Origin: Apostichopus japonicus
Taxonomy: Eukaryota; Echinodermata; Holothuroidea; Aspidochirotida; Stichopodidae
Length of the DNA stretch: 64,000 bases
NCBI RefSeq assembly: GCF_037975245.1
Contig: NC_092562.1
Coordinates: forward strand, 20,471,054 to 20,535,053
Reading direction: 5' to 3'
Part shown: positions 26,001 to 39,307 of the stretch, piece by piece
How positions within the stretch are numbered: the first letter of the stretch is position 1
How the letters are laid out: every line of letters starts with the position of its first letter
Translations under genes and position numbers: made by a program
The notes under the pieces: generated by a model
Database searches by the model: none
What the model saw: the letters and a program-made list of their open reading frames with translations, nothing else
Told to the model about the DNA's origin: nothing

Positions 26001-29000
26001 ACCCTCAGACTTTCAAGGATGTTGATATTGGAAACAATTTTAGCACGTCATAAATTTCTTGGCATTTCCAAAGTACTTCCTAGAGCAGGGGTTCCCTAAC
26101 TGGGGTGCATGAAACCCCAGAGGGTGCGTGAGTCCATCCCAGGGGGTTTGTGAGAAGTTTCTGAAAGTCAAAACTAGAGTACTTTTTGTTGATCTAAAAT
26201 CTGATATATCATATAATTTATTAATGTACAAAAGTGGAACCTATCGACAAACTCATTTTGCGTTCCATATGCATATGTTGCCATAGTAGTACCGTACCGT
26301 GCATGTGATAAATAACTGAATTATGAAACAGACACAGGCTGCATGACTTTGGTGAAGTTGGTGTACGCATGACAGTATGCCGTGAAGATAAAGAGCTGAG
26401 AAAGTAAACTGAAAGGTTGGCCAAAGTAATTATTATTATTCTGGAAATTCCAGATGACCTCCATTTAGCCTGACACAAAGCAAAGTTAGCATAAATTCAT
26501 GCTTTAAAATTGCTGTTGAGTTACAACATGCAGTCACTAGCTTGTTTTAACATGATATAGCATCATGTGTGATGGGTGATTGATGTGTGATACAATTTGT
26601 GATCTGATCTTGAAGTTTCCATATAAATAAACATTTCCTTTTTTTTTCATTACAATATAACACTATGAACTTGATCTTTTACAATGCACTGTTATGCGTA
26701 TTATAGTATAATAATGACTCAGATTTGTCTCGAATTGTTGGGGGTTCGTAGACAACTCTGCATCCACAGGGGGTCCGTGGGGGGATAAAGTTAGGGAAAC
26801 CCAATCCTAGAGGATCAGACCATCCATTTTATTTGCAAATATTGAGGGATGCTAAATCAGAAAAAAAAAGTTGTCTCAGGGGACAGTGCTTTGGTAATAA
26901 TAAGGAGTGTGGCAATAAAACACTTCTTGGAGTTATGACACAAGCTCATCATTATCTCACTCTCTGGCATATTTGGGGGGCAACGCTGATGACCCTTCGA
27001 CACAGAAAAAAAATTGCTACTTTCATGCACTACTCTCATGGCTGAAATCAAATGCATACAGATGTGTAGCCTAGCCTGCTTTGCATATGAACCCAGGCTG
27101 GAACTGATATCATCACAAACTGTTAAAGGGTATTTTATGGTAGCTACCTTTTTCCTTCTCAGATGAGACCAGTTTTCCTCTCTTAACTGAAGATAAGAGA
27201 CCAATATGTGACTTTCAAGCAAGTTATTTGACTTAATTTTTTGTAGCCTATAATACTTTGTGGTCATTACTATAAATGATCTATAATTGATAATATCCTA
27301 CTGGCCAATGGATTGACGCCAGCAAAAAGGGGAGTATACCATGATCCTCATTTTTAATGTATTTGGTTTTCTTTGTGGATGGGGGTCATGGAAGGGGGGA
27401 GGGGGGGTGATGAGTTTCTTACCTGGATACATTGCAACTATGTGGTGCTTTGGTAACACACCACTGCTGACAAACACTCCAACACCACCTTCTGGAAGAT
27501 TACTGAGTTTGCGTTGTATGGTAAACTTAAAAACATCAAACATTACTTGTTGTGGATATTTAAGAAACACTCCTTCCGTTCCTTTCTGGGGTCCATCATG
27601 ACCTGCCACTCCGATTGAAAATTCATGTTTGTGTTCTGTGGTAGAATAAGTCCTATTGCAATGCTGCTGGTATCGACGCAAACTCTGTTTGGGTACTGTT
27701 TGATATTTTGTCAAATTCAAAGGCTTTATGCTTGTATCTGGAATTGCACTGAAGTGTTCACGTAACAGCGTCAAATATTGTTTGATTTTCCTTTCTACAA
27801 ATGAATCTTTGAGTGTTAATAAATTATTCAATTGTTCTCTCACACAGGGAATAGGAAACACAAATACATCTTTTACAAGAAAATTTGATTTCATAGGTGG
27901 AAGAAAATGCTCAAGCTTCCCATTTCCAGGTTTGGCAGCATTTATTCTTTCACTATCAAATTTAGTAACTAGTCTAGAGTTGCGGTCATTTGGTGGAGTA
28001 AGTTTTTCATTCTCATTCAAAGCAGTGAAAAGCTTAACTAAAGATGAGGATACAATGGTCTCGGGTAAAATGTTGTCACTTGATGTTTCCACACATCGCG
28101 CTGACCTGCACAGAAAGCAAATGAAAATAGATGGGTAGAATAGCAGTGTTTGAAAGATTTAGTATACTAAAGTTAATTGAACATGCAAGAGAGAAAATCA
28201 GGCAAAAATATTTCTTCAACAGTTAACAGGGTAAAGGTTTCCTCTTTATCCATAAACATGTGCTCAGTGGCTACAAGTAACATACTGAGTGATGAATTGG
28301 TGACATGGTGACCACTGAAATGATATCAAAATGGAGGACACATCCCAGAGACATAAAGATTCACCCCGGGACAATTATGTCACTGGACCCACTGTTTGTA
28401 CACTTCATTTATTATTCAATTTATTATGAAAACAAGCATATTTACTAAGTACTCTTTACCCCATATTTCACTGGGCAGCTGCATATTTTTCCAGGCCTGG
28501 GGTAACCTTCCTCACTTCCCATACCCCCACCTACACAGACCTGGTCTCATCTAATGTTCACTCAAAGAGATAGATCACGTGTGGGGAACCATGCAGGTCA
28601 CATACAGTGTTCCACATAATTTGTTAATACTTTTGAATGAACAAGATAAATAAATAATAATCAGGGTAACATTCAGTTATAAAATTATACTCCAAAGTAG
28701 GGTAGTCTGAGAGAAGAGAAACCTTTTCCAAACTTTACTAATAGCTTAGTTTAACTTAGTCCAATGCCTGATAACTTCTGATTATACTATTGCAAGATAT
28801 ATCACAAATGTTTTGTTTTCATAATTTGCCAAATGTAATTTTGATAATATATGGTCCAGTCTTGAAGTCTTTGGTTAGTAAAAACATCATGTAAAAGTAG
28901 ACAAACAGTAAAATGAGTTGGAGAATGTACCTTTAAGAACCTTTAATCAACCAAGGCATATACCACTCTCAATATATTTGTACTGTGTGAACTGTGAGTA

Positions 29001-29363
29001 TGTCTGTGCTTGACCTAGCCGAGGCCTAATGTTAATTCTCCTGATCGAAATACTTCGGGTTCTCTATCATTCCAAAATGCCATGTCAGTATGGGCAGGGT
29101 TTTCTTTGTGCAGTACATTTACACGGGATAAAACTATTGAATCAATTTTACATAATTACAGCATTAGCTGTATATAGATTGACTTGTGTGTATGCTATGG
29201 AAATGTTCTCGCTAATCTAGGCCTACGACTATACAGTCGTTTCGAAAGGCACTTGGGCCCGAGGCCTCATAAAGTTTGCAAACCTCGATTTCAAGTTGGC
29301 GGCGATCCATGGAACAAATCGGTATTTGTAATTTTCCCAAAATCTCACAATTCTCTTGGCCAT
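23047..29363 (-). CDS. SETD9: SET domain-containing protein 9, six exons
   Basis: This is a predicted SET-domain lysine methyltransferase; the substrate of this family is not well defined. Coding exons on the minus strand, in transcription order, are 29363-29284, 28105-27423, 25785-25662, 24957-24839, 23809-23698 and 23134-23047. They are phase-consistent and give about 401 aa. Exon 1 carries the family N-terminus (WENYKYRFVPWIAANLKSR) after an in-frame upstream stop. The SET part shows GVGVFVSSGVLPKHHIVAMY, PGTIYLPSEPILLQSLGNPF, DGLLIDG, SCSRRDR, NPLNVGQYINN, YPANVAYQE and the closing VVLVSLRDIQPGEELLSSYF. The NPLNVGQYINN and ELLSSYF stretches correspond to the SET NHS and terminal Tyr motifs in diverged form. 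The human protein is 299 aa; the extra length lies mainly in exon 2. Two donors read AG|GTTTG. Confidence 0.94.
23250..23446 (+). repeat. direct repeat copy B flanking the SETD9 terminal exon
   Basis: This is the partner of 22709-22903, lying in the last SETD9 intron. It shares GAAAAGTTGAAAGTTTTTAT and CACAGTATATCCTTTACAAA in the same orientation. Confidence 0.85.
26086..26804. mobile_element. hAT-type non-autonomous element in SETD9 intron 2
   Basis: The left end is CAGGGGTTCCCTAACTGGGG; the right end, reverse-complemented, is TTGGGTTTCCCTAACTTTAT. The element is flanked by identical 8-mers TCCTAGAG (26078-26085 and 26805-26812). It is 719 bp with no transposase. It lies between SETD9 exons 2 and 3. 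Confidence 0.88.
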
Positions 29364-29840
29364 GTTTGTTTGACGCCCATACTTCTATGATGGAGAACGT
29401 AAACTTGATGGATAAAGTGGAAACGAAGATTCCCTTTTTGTTCATGTAACTGCGGTGGCACATAAATGTCTTGCCTTGCATAGCCTGCATAGGGCTTGTT
29501 CATGATGGTCATTTACCCAAGCCATTTACTACCCGGCATGCAAATGTATAACAGAAAAGCAGAAACTACGGCAGTGGCAAAGAGTCGGGTATTAATGGCA
29601 ACACAAATTCTATTTCATCCTAATATTCAGGATGCAATTTGTTTACGTCTGCTGAAATTTATTAGATGTAGATGAACTATATTAACTGCTTTACAGCCTA
29701 TATTCGAATTATTGCTAGCATAAATTCGATCATGGCGCAGCGAATGGCATGGCGAACATTATATGGTGAAGGAGGTATCGATCATACCATTGATATCATT
29801 CACAAGCGCACGATCCTCTTGTATTGCATTGTAATTTGAC

Positions 29841-30129
29841 CAGGCGCGTAGCCAAGGGGGGGGGCGAAGGGGCAGCCGCCCCCCCCCCCCCTTGAGCATA
29901 TTTTTTTTTTTAATGTTTTTATGATATCGCTAGTATTTTCAAAAGAGAAAATGCTAAGATGCAACTTACAAGGGCCGGGAAGTGCCATTTCCAGCGATCT
30001 GGGAGGCATTTTCAGCCAAAATTTTCTTGTACGCTTCGCGCCAATCATGGTGGCGCTACGCTTAGATAGTATGCAATGCCGTATCTACAGTTTCGCCCCT
30101 CCCTTGGCAAATTCCTGGCTACGCGCCTG
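29841..30129. mobile_element. hAT-type MITE with near-perfect 8-bp TSD
   Basis: The ends CAGGCGCGTAGCCA and TGGCTACGCGCCTG are nearly perfect inverted repeats. Flanking 8-mers AATTTGAC (29833-29840) and AATTTAAC (30130-30137) match at 7 of 8. Reverse-complemented, the interior shares CTATCTAAGCG, GCGCCACC and GCGTACAAGAAAA with the elements at 7933, 60146 and 61062. It lies about 480 bp upstream of the SETD9 start codon. Confidence 0.9.
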
Positions 30130-30137
30130 AATTTAAC

Positions 30138-33100
30138 ACTGAGATTGATTCACTGATTCCACCGGGGACCCATCAAGAATTTGTAATTAGTCTGCTTCCC
30201 ACGGAGAGAGTTCAGTAAATCATTGGTGAATTGGTATAGACCCGGAAGATTCCAGCAATCATGACTTCAGCTATGATGTCTTTGAATATGTAATCGATAC
30301 TTATTTTAAAGTAGTACGACATTGTAATTCATTGATATCAGGTCGCATTTGAGCACTAACAAAAATAACGGCATTTTTTCGTTAGACAAATGGGAAAAAT
30401 ATCTACCTTTCGGGAACCAAACAGGAGTAGGGTATACTTCTAAATTTCTGAAAGCGGCACTTTGGGGGGTTTTGACAAAAATGGGTGCTATACGTCCTTT
30501 CGAGAGATAATTACCAACAGAACTTACGTGGGCCGATTGGCTCCTAAAGAGATTTTGGTGGGTATAGTAAATATGGAACTGAAAATAAAGCGGAGGGGGA
30601 GGAGGTGGGACGGGAGGGCCAAGATCTTAGTAAGCAAGTAATATGGTTTCTCATCGGGTAAATAAGGCGGTGTAGAAATATAGGTACGCTGCCCTTTTTG
30701 TAAACCAAAAGCCGGGAGAATAATGAGATAGCACGTATTTGTGCAAACAGGCAGAGTTTTTTGTAGCATTTATGGATCTCAGCTGGTCTCACCCTTAGGT
30801 GAGATTCGAAAGCAAAACCGTATATAAAAGGTAAACTGAAACTAAGTTGACAAATGTTATCTTTATTTATGTATTTTTGTATTTATATATTTATTTTCCT
30901 CGTCGTTACTAACGCATATTAGACCTATAAGTTCGTATGAATACAATATGTATATAAAAATGTTCGTTTTCTATATGTAACACTTCTTTATGGAGGGCGG
31001 GGGAGCATAAGTATATAGATGACGTCACATCTTCATCGGATTGGGGGGGGGGGGTTAGATGAGGTGAATCGTTTCTAGAAAATACAGGTAAATTGCGTTG
31101 CCTGATTTTCTTTTGCACATAAGTTAGAGGATGTCTGTAGGCTCAAAATTAATATTGATAAGTTTGTAGACAATCATTTAATAAAAAAACTCTGCCAGCT
31201 ATCCAAGCTGCACTTCGATCTATGCCACTGAGAATTGACCTTTTCCAACAGCTGAATTGTATGCATTCAAAAGCAGCTCCAGCTCAGTGCATTTAATGAT
31301 ATTAAAATACATAACCTATATATATATATATATATATAGCCGGCATGGTTTTGACAGCAGCGACCGATGCTGTGCACTATTGAACAGTTGAGGTCAAGTT
31401 TACATAAAAAAAGGCGGGGCAAACCTTTGAGTGACATAATGAGTGTGCTGAGAATGGAGATATATAGGCGTGGTTAAAACAACGTGGGTGGGCTTTAGCG
31501 TGCGTTCGGGATAGAGGTGGATAAAGAAGTACATAAGTGTTAACCCCACCCCTTCTCTATAATATATGAATATTTAGTGTGTTGAGGATGGAGCCCCCAG
31601 TAGCGCTGTAACCCCTGATCAAGTTACTGGCCTTTATTTTCTGATACAACAGGCCATAAGGTCAGTTTCACAGACGCAACACAAAATTCAATAATGGAAC
31701 ACGAAGGACTTTTATGGCCTCAAAGGACCTATCAAAGATTATTTCATATATCTCGAGGAATGTCATCCACAGGTGCTGTGATTTTTGATATGAATTTTAC
31801 TGGAAAATTCCACTACACGAGTTGAAGGGGTGCGCCATCTATCGCATGATATAATATGAATAACACCGGTGAAGAAAATCATTTCTGTGTGGCAACGAGA
31901 TACACTTTATGTTTAATGTCATGTAATGAAGCTAGGGTTTAGGTCAATCCTGTCAACAATCCATTGAAAATAAACGAAAAGGTACATGGTTTTAACTCAT
32001 TGATTCATTCTTTAAATCTAATTCTCTAAAATACCCAACAAAACCAATCAAAATGATAGAGTTAAATTTATATAAGATGTAATCTATGATTTTTGTTGAG
32101 TCTCTCGTATAATCAGGCCTTGATCTCGTGACGATCACGGACTAGAATCGTGATCATGCTGACGAGTCGTGGAAACCGGTCAGTTCTTTATTAAGCAATG
32201 TGACATTCTGTATAATTATTTCATTGACAGGTTGAGAAAACCGGCGATAGTCTCTCATAACTAAGTTTTGCTGTCCTACCCCCCCCCCCATCTCCCACCC
32301 ACCCCCGCCCCTAAATGCAATGAGTTATATACTTATCCTCCGCCCGCATATTCGTCAAACGTTCCGATAATGGATTGTAAGTGCATGTTACCTATAATTT
32401 TACCGGGGAAAGTAGAGTCACGAAATCTCTGTTAATTAACGCGATTTTCATCAGATTACGAGTGATACGGTTCAAGTGAACACGCCATTGATCAGATAAC
32501 GAGGGACCGCTATTTATCTCATTTAACGTGTTAATCCATCCATGCAATTTTCGAACTCTCGTCAATATGACAATTATATAGGCAGATAACAAAAGCCACT
32601 AGCACAAAACGTGAAAGTTCTCAGGGAAATACTCATGATGGATACTTATCAAACAACAAATTCATCTTCTATCATGTGAATGTATGGTGTTGGATACGGT
32701 ATAGGCTATCTCTTCCCTGTATTAGGCTCTACCGTACTTGACTTATACAGAATTGCTTCAACCAAAGATGATGAAAGTCTACATATCATGCGAATATAAT
32801 AATGAACTTACTTTTAGCTTTTAGCCAATATGATAACTTCAAATAATCGTAGACCTCCATAGTATTAAGGAAAATGGACGGAGGAATCAGTTATTTGAAA
32901 CATAACATTTCAAATTTTGGACATATTTCTTTGCCCATCTGGATTTACTCTCGACTCTGTAACTGTAAATAAGTTTTGCACTACACTCTTGTGTGTTCAG
33001 TGTGTACCACCCCTTTAATACCAGTCTTATCCCGATACCGAATCCCTGACCTCATTAGCCCCTGTCATATCTATAATGAATTTGTGATTCTACATCCTCT

Positions 33101-33350
33101 GCGTTTCCCGTAATGGAATATAAGTATAGCCTATATACATCGATTTCTTTGTGTTTTTCTCTGTGTGTGCTAGACCGTCCGGCCAGTTTGCTAGTATGTG
33201 AATTCCGATCCATATACGACTTTCTACTCACCGCTGTTCTTTCAGATTGCGCTCACTCCCTCTGTAATTAATTACACACCACTTGGCCGCGGACGGCAAT
33301 AATAATGGGGGAGAACATATACGCACAATATCACTGAACCTTCGGAGTGA
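30138..33350. other. intergenic region without recognised gene
   Basis: I see no gene here. Simple features include poly-G/poly-C runs near 31041 and 32279 and a short (TA)n run at 31317-31338. A hammerhead-core-like string lies near 32151-32186. The open frames are short and lack domains. Confidence 0.6.
32151..32186 (+). ncRNA. weak hammerhead-ribozyme-like core string
   Basis: The string CTGACGA is followed six bases later by GAAACCGGTC, which matches the two conserved hammerhead blocks plus a palindromic ACCGGT helix III and a GTC cleavage triplet. Helix II is too short (GTCGTG) and helix I does not pair convincingly. It is therefore either a decayed copy of the motif at 62360 or chance. 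A 7-bp hairpin (GATCACG/CGTGATC) lies just upstream. Confidence 0.25.

Positions 33351-33353
<3 letters not shown>

Positions 33354-33411
<58 letters not shown>
33354..33411. repeat. (TA)n microsatellite
   Basis: This is a nearly pure TA run of about 55 bp, adjacent to the tRNA-like unit on its right. Confidence 0.95.
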
Positions 33412-33413
<2 letters not shown>

Positions 33414-33454
33414 GAAAATCGTGATGAGTTGGAAAATCAAGAACAGTGAAAAAA

Positions 33455-33548
33455 CTTCCAGCCTCCACCGGGATACGAACCCAGGCCTTCCGCTCTGTAC
33501 GCGGACACCCTAACCACTAGGCTATGGACGCTGATTGTATGTCCAGAG
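33455..33548 (-). repeat. tRNA-like head of a SINE
   Basis: On the minus strand, TAGCCTAGTGGTTAGGGTG resembles an A box and GGTTCGTATCC a B box, at tRNA spacing. The sequence runs on into non-tRNA body and the TA microsatellite, so it is a SINE-type unit and not a functional tRNA gene. Confidence 0.65.
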
Positions 33549-33649
33549 GTTCGAAACCGGTAAGGAAGATCGTAATTCCACTGTAGGCGTTTGTCACCTG
33601 TATCGAACAATACTAGTTCTGTTTTGGTGACATATTTTGCCTTACTCTA

Positions 33650-34976
<1,327 letters not shown>

Positions 34977-35399
34977 TAATATAACGAAAATCCACGTTTA
35001 CTCCAAAAGAAAATATTATTAGAGAAAACCAGAGAAATAAGATATGACTCATAATTGTCAAATAAGGAGTAAAGTTGTAGAAAATATATTGGAAGTCGAC
35101 TGCCAAGTATTGCTGACGAAGGTCCCAGGGGGACCGAAAATTCAGCCTTTATGTGAAAGAGCATAATTTAAGTACAGATGGTGTGAAAATAGGGAGGATT
35201 GAAGGTGATATAAACCATTTTAGAAAATCTTTGGTTAAATGTTGATATTACTCCGGGCGAATATGGGTTGGGTTTGAGTATACTAAACTTGCTAGGCCTC
35301 TCCTAGCTCAAAACCTAATCAGTCATGATATGGATATTTGCAAGTGCCATGATAGGCCAAGATCTCAGCTATCATGTGTGGGTAGGATATACCCAGCTG

Positions 35400-35751
35400 C
35401 AGTGGCGTAGGAAGGTACTTTTGAGTGGGGGGGCTGAAGACTGATGGCCCCTTCCCCCTCCCCTTTGGATTTTTTTTGCATTTCCAGGTGGCCTCAGATG
35501 CAATTTGGTGCAATATAGCACACTTCAACACCCACTCCATTTTGTAAATAATTTTGCATTTTCACCTGGGCTTAGATGCAATTTGGTGCTCCAAATGATA
35601 TTTTTTCTCATTTGGAAATTAGAAAGGGGTTTTCTGACTTGCGAAGCGGGGGGGGGGGAGGGCGGAATGATACTTCCACCCCTCCATATTTTTCAATGGG
35701 GGCTGGCGCCCCCCCCCCCCCAGCCCCCCCCCCCCGGTTCCTACGCCCTTG
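35400..35751 (+). mobile_element. hAT-type MITE family A, copy 2 (perfect TSD)
   Basis: The ends CAGTGGCGTAGGAAGGTACT and GGTTCCTACGCCCTTG are those of copy 1. Identical 8-mers CCCAGCTG flank it (35392-35399 and 35752-35759). At 352 bp it lacks about 30 bp present in the other copies, near the AAGACTGATGGCCCC region. Confidence 0.95.
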
Positions 35752-36480
35752 CCCAGCTGAAAACTTCTATCTATGCTTTGACAGGTCTTGAAAGTGATAT
35801 GTAAGTCAATGGAACAATTAATTGTGGTGCGAGACTTAAAAAGCTCAGTTGAAAGCTTTCAGCTGTGCTAAAGTAACCCATGTGCGCAGTCGCACTTGCG
35901 AGTCATTGGTTTGTTGAAGTCGTACGACCACAGACCGTGTAGTGTAACAACAGTGATTGTACAGTGTCTCAGTGATAAGACCGTGCACAGTACAGTGTTA
36001 AGTGTGTACACCGTGTACCTATGTCCACAACTTCTTTTACTTTGGTGTTGAGCTTAATTAGTTCCATAGTTTGGTCTGAAATAGGTCACAGCGTCAGAAG
36101 GTTGATCAAATATTCATTTTGTGCATATATTCAGACACGACAAAGGCAGCGCGATAATGTAGAAATATTTGCAGGCCATGCCAAGTATATACCGTGTATT
36201 ATAATGGGCTAAGAATTATTATTATCGTTATTATTATGATATAATTGTTTTGATTATCATTGTTATCATTATTATGGGTTTTTTTCATGTTTAGATTCAG
36301 TCTGATGAACTGAGGGTACGTTAAAGGATACAATAATCAAAGACAAAAATTGTTCAAGCCCTAATAACGTTTTTATATAATATTCCGGCTTTCAAGACAT
36401 ACAACTTTAAAATAGGCATAAGTCTTTGGAATGCTAAATTGATGATGAGGTCGGCTCCCCAGTTCAGGTCTAAATGTTAA

Positions 36481-36841
36481 AGGGTGTAAATACTCGCGCA
36501 CAACGAAACGTCTCATGCCGGTAATCTGTCCTAGTTTCGAATGAGGTGTAACAGAAGTGTTAGACACTACCATCGATCCCAGAAAATACACACACAGCTT
36601 GCTACCGTCGGTAAGTAGACACTAGTGTACAGTCAATACATACAGCTACGGTCAATACCCACAACACTGTACATAGCAGCGATGGACATCTCAGGTCTAG
36701 ATAAAATATAACAAGGTATCACGTTTCATTACCGGTGCTGTCTGCATTGTAGCGACAAGAAGAAACCTTCACTTGCAAGCAACGGAAAGTTAACTTTTTT
36801 TCAGAGCGCGGCACGTGGTTTGGGGCGAGTCTTCAATGCCT
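36481..36841 (+). mobile_element. TTAA-type MITE, copy 2
   Basis: TTAA at 36477-36480 and 36842-36845 flanks a sequence that starts AGGGTGTAAATACTCGCGC and ends GCGAGTCTTCAATGCCT. It shares its interior with 15509-15844 and 53064-53447. It is non-coding. Confidence 0.85.
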
Positions 36842-36845
36842 TTAA

Positions 36846-39307
36846 AATGTTAATTAATATTTTTACCAATTCTTATAACTCAACCAGAATAGATTATATT
36901 AACTTCATATAACCAACAACGCACTCTTGGAGGACATTCAACACATTTGTCCTTGAGACCTTGACATCTATCCTTGACACGTTTGTTATCTAAAGGTGTA
37001 AACATGTTTTATCAGACTATGTAAACTTTTAACGGTTTTCTACTGAGTTTTATGTTATATCCGAGGAATTGACCTAATCGTCTGTGTTAGACTATGGAGC
37101 TATTTACGGTAATACTAATAGCTCCATGGTTAGACATATAAGCAGTCCATCGACTTTAACTGTCAAGCCTCAGATATTTAAAGGTGAACTTCATTTATCA
37201 AAAGTTAAAGAGCGGTATATATAAATGCAGCCTGCAGGCTGTAGTATTTGTATGACAGTGTTTTATATAGCGGTCCACAGCATTCCCCAAATTAAGTCTT
37301 GTACCATGTATAATGTCAAAAACATTTTCAAACTTTCTGCATGGTTTAGTATGTCATAGCGGGTATATTCACAATTCAACGGTTAATAAAGTAATGACAT
37401 TTCATGTTATTTTCTATCTTGAAGATTGCCTAGTCGTTGAGTAGGAGTCTACAACCAATGGCCTATCCTAACAGTTAGTGAATACTGCCAGTGTGACCGG
37501 ATGGGTTATTTATCCATTTGTAGTAATTTATGTTACAATCTAATATTCGGTGTTCATTAGTATTTCAAGTCCTTGGCAAATTCGATGAAGGACAGTGTTA
37601 TATCAAAAAGTCCATACGGAAACAAACAGATGAACAGGTTCAGCCTAGGCTGGTGCTTTATACTTTAAGTTAGTGAACCGTAACTGGTTGAATTCACCTT
37701 GAGTATAGAAGGAGTGCCATAGGTTGGTGCTTAAATACAATGGGTTAGGCGGTACTGAAAAGAATGACGAAAAAACTTTGTTATAAGCTACTGTAATTTA
37801 CAGAATATTATCCAATCAGAACTTTGGAAGTTACAACTTATTGCACCAAAAAACAAAACAAAAATGAGTAAATATATGGTAAACTTGAAAATTACAATAG
37901 ATTGTTTTCTCGAAGATAGATATCAACGGAACGACTTAAATTCTTTCGCACCTTCTCATATACACACCTCCATAAATTGTGAATTTTGAAGTCGCAGTTG
38001 CCAGTCAATTTTGTGTTATTCTATGTTATTAAAGAAAATTCATGATCTTAGTTATAAACTTTATTAACAGAGGTAACATTTAAAAATCCGGCAGAACGTC
38101 GTACGAAGCTACTGCAGACAACGCCTCAAAAGTCTATAACTGGGTAAGTGCATAGAATTGTTTCTTGAAAAGTTCATACAACATAGCAAATTGACATGCA
38201 GAGTTATACGTTCGAGTTCACAGTGTGTCGCCGACACAAATGTATTTCTTTTATAAGATATTATATATCATATATTATATCGGCAGTCTGTTAAACTTAT
38301 AAATGTATATGTTGAATTGAAAAACAAAATGGAAAAGGTAAACGTAACAGTGAAGTGTTGCTCAATTGGCATAGTATGAAAGGGTTATAAAATGTCGAAA
38401 CTTAAAACCTGCAGTCCGCTATACTATTTTTGTTTTTTTTTTGGTCAAAATGTTGTATGTATATGCTATCCTTAAATTGTATCAGATATTTCTCATAATG
38501 TTTTATGTTAAATTTAAATAATGCAACTATCATAAATATGACGCGGCGCGTGTGGATGTGTACAACCCCCCCCCCCTCCCTCTTCACGACCTCTCTTTAT
38601 CACACACACATACACACACGCAAATGCAAAGTAGTTGCCTTTCAACCTAATTATAGACCGAATTTATAGTCTAAATATCTCTCAGAATGTACCATATATA
38701 ATAATATAAGTAATTGGGAGAGGACCCCGGAACCTCCTATACCGATGCCGGGAGTCGGCTTCAACGATCGGGTGATACATCTTTGTTCGCTAGAAGGTTT
38801 TGCAAACATTCATTCTGTTTGTATTCACATCCGTGTCTATATGTCACTTTGTGTATACTTCACTTCTATCAGTGACCCCACAAGATAATACTTAGGCTAT
38901 TTACTCTGAATCATGGAATTTCGCAGATCTAATCCGTCACATAGGCCTACGTTGTTTGTACAATCAGTCACATCGGTTCGAAGAATAATAGTTATAGAAC
39001 AAACCAACAACACGTATATAATTTATCCATATGTTTTAAGAAAATGAATATGTTAAATACATAGTAAAGCTTTGTATATGGCCTATATGACAAAACACGA
39101 CTGCATGTTTATATGAGTTAATACAACTATGCCTATATACGATAACACACAACGGGCGCGATGCGCATGCATGGGACCATATATAATAAAAACATGTTCT
39201 AGCATCTCAACAGCTTTATTAACGCTTATCAACAGTTATGACTGGTATCTGCTTGCGTTCCCGTTGCTCAAATTATACGGTTGATCCCTAAAGTAAACTG
39301 GCTATCA
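36846..39307. other. intergenic region without recognised gene
   Basis: I see no gene or clear repeat here. The sequence is AT-rich with short, stop-interrupted frames and a C run near 38567. A weak inverted pair around AGCTATTTACGGTAATACTAATAGCT near 37098 was noted. Confidence 0.55.

Noticed and set aside
26857-27267. 136-codon minus-strand frame
   Set aside because: It lies wholly in a SETD9 intron, has no domain and does not join any exon in phase.
33540-33580. GAAACCGGT string resembling a hammerhead block
   Set aside because: On the opposite strand it reads as a B-box-like GGTTTCGAACC; there is no CTGANGA at the right distance and no GTC triplet.
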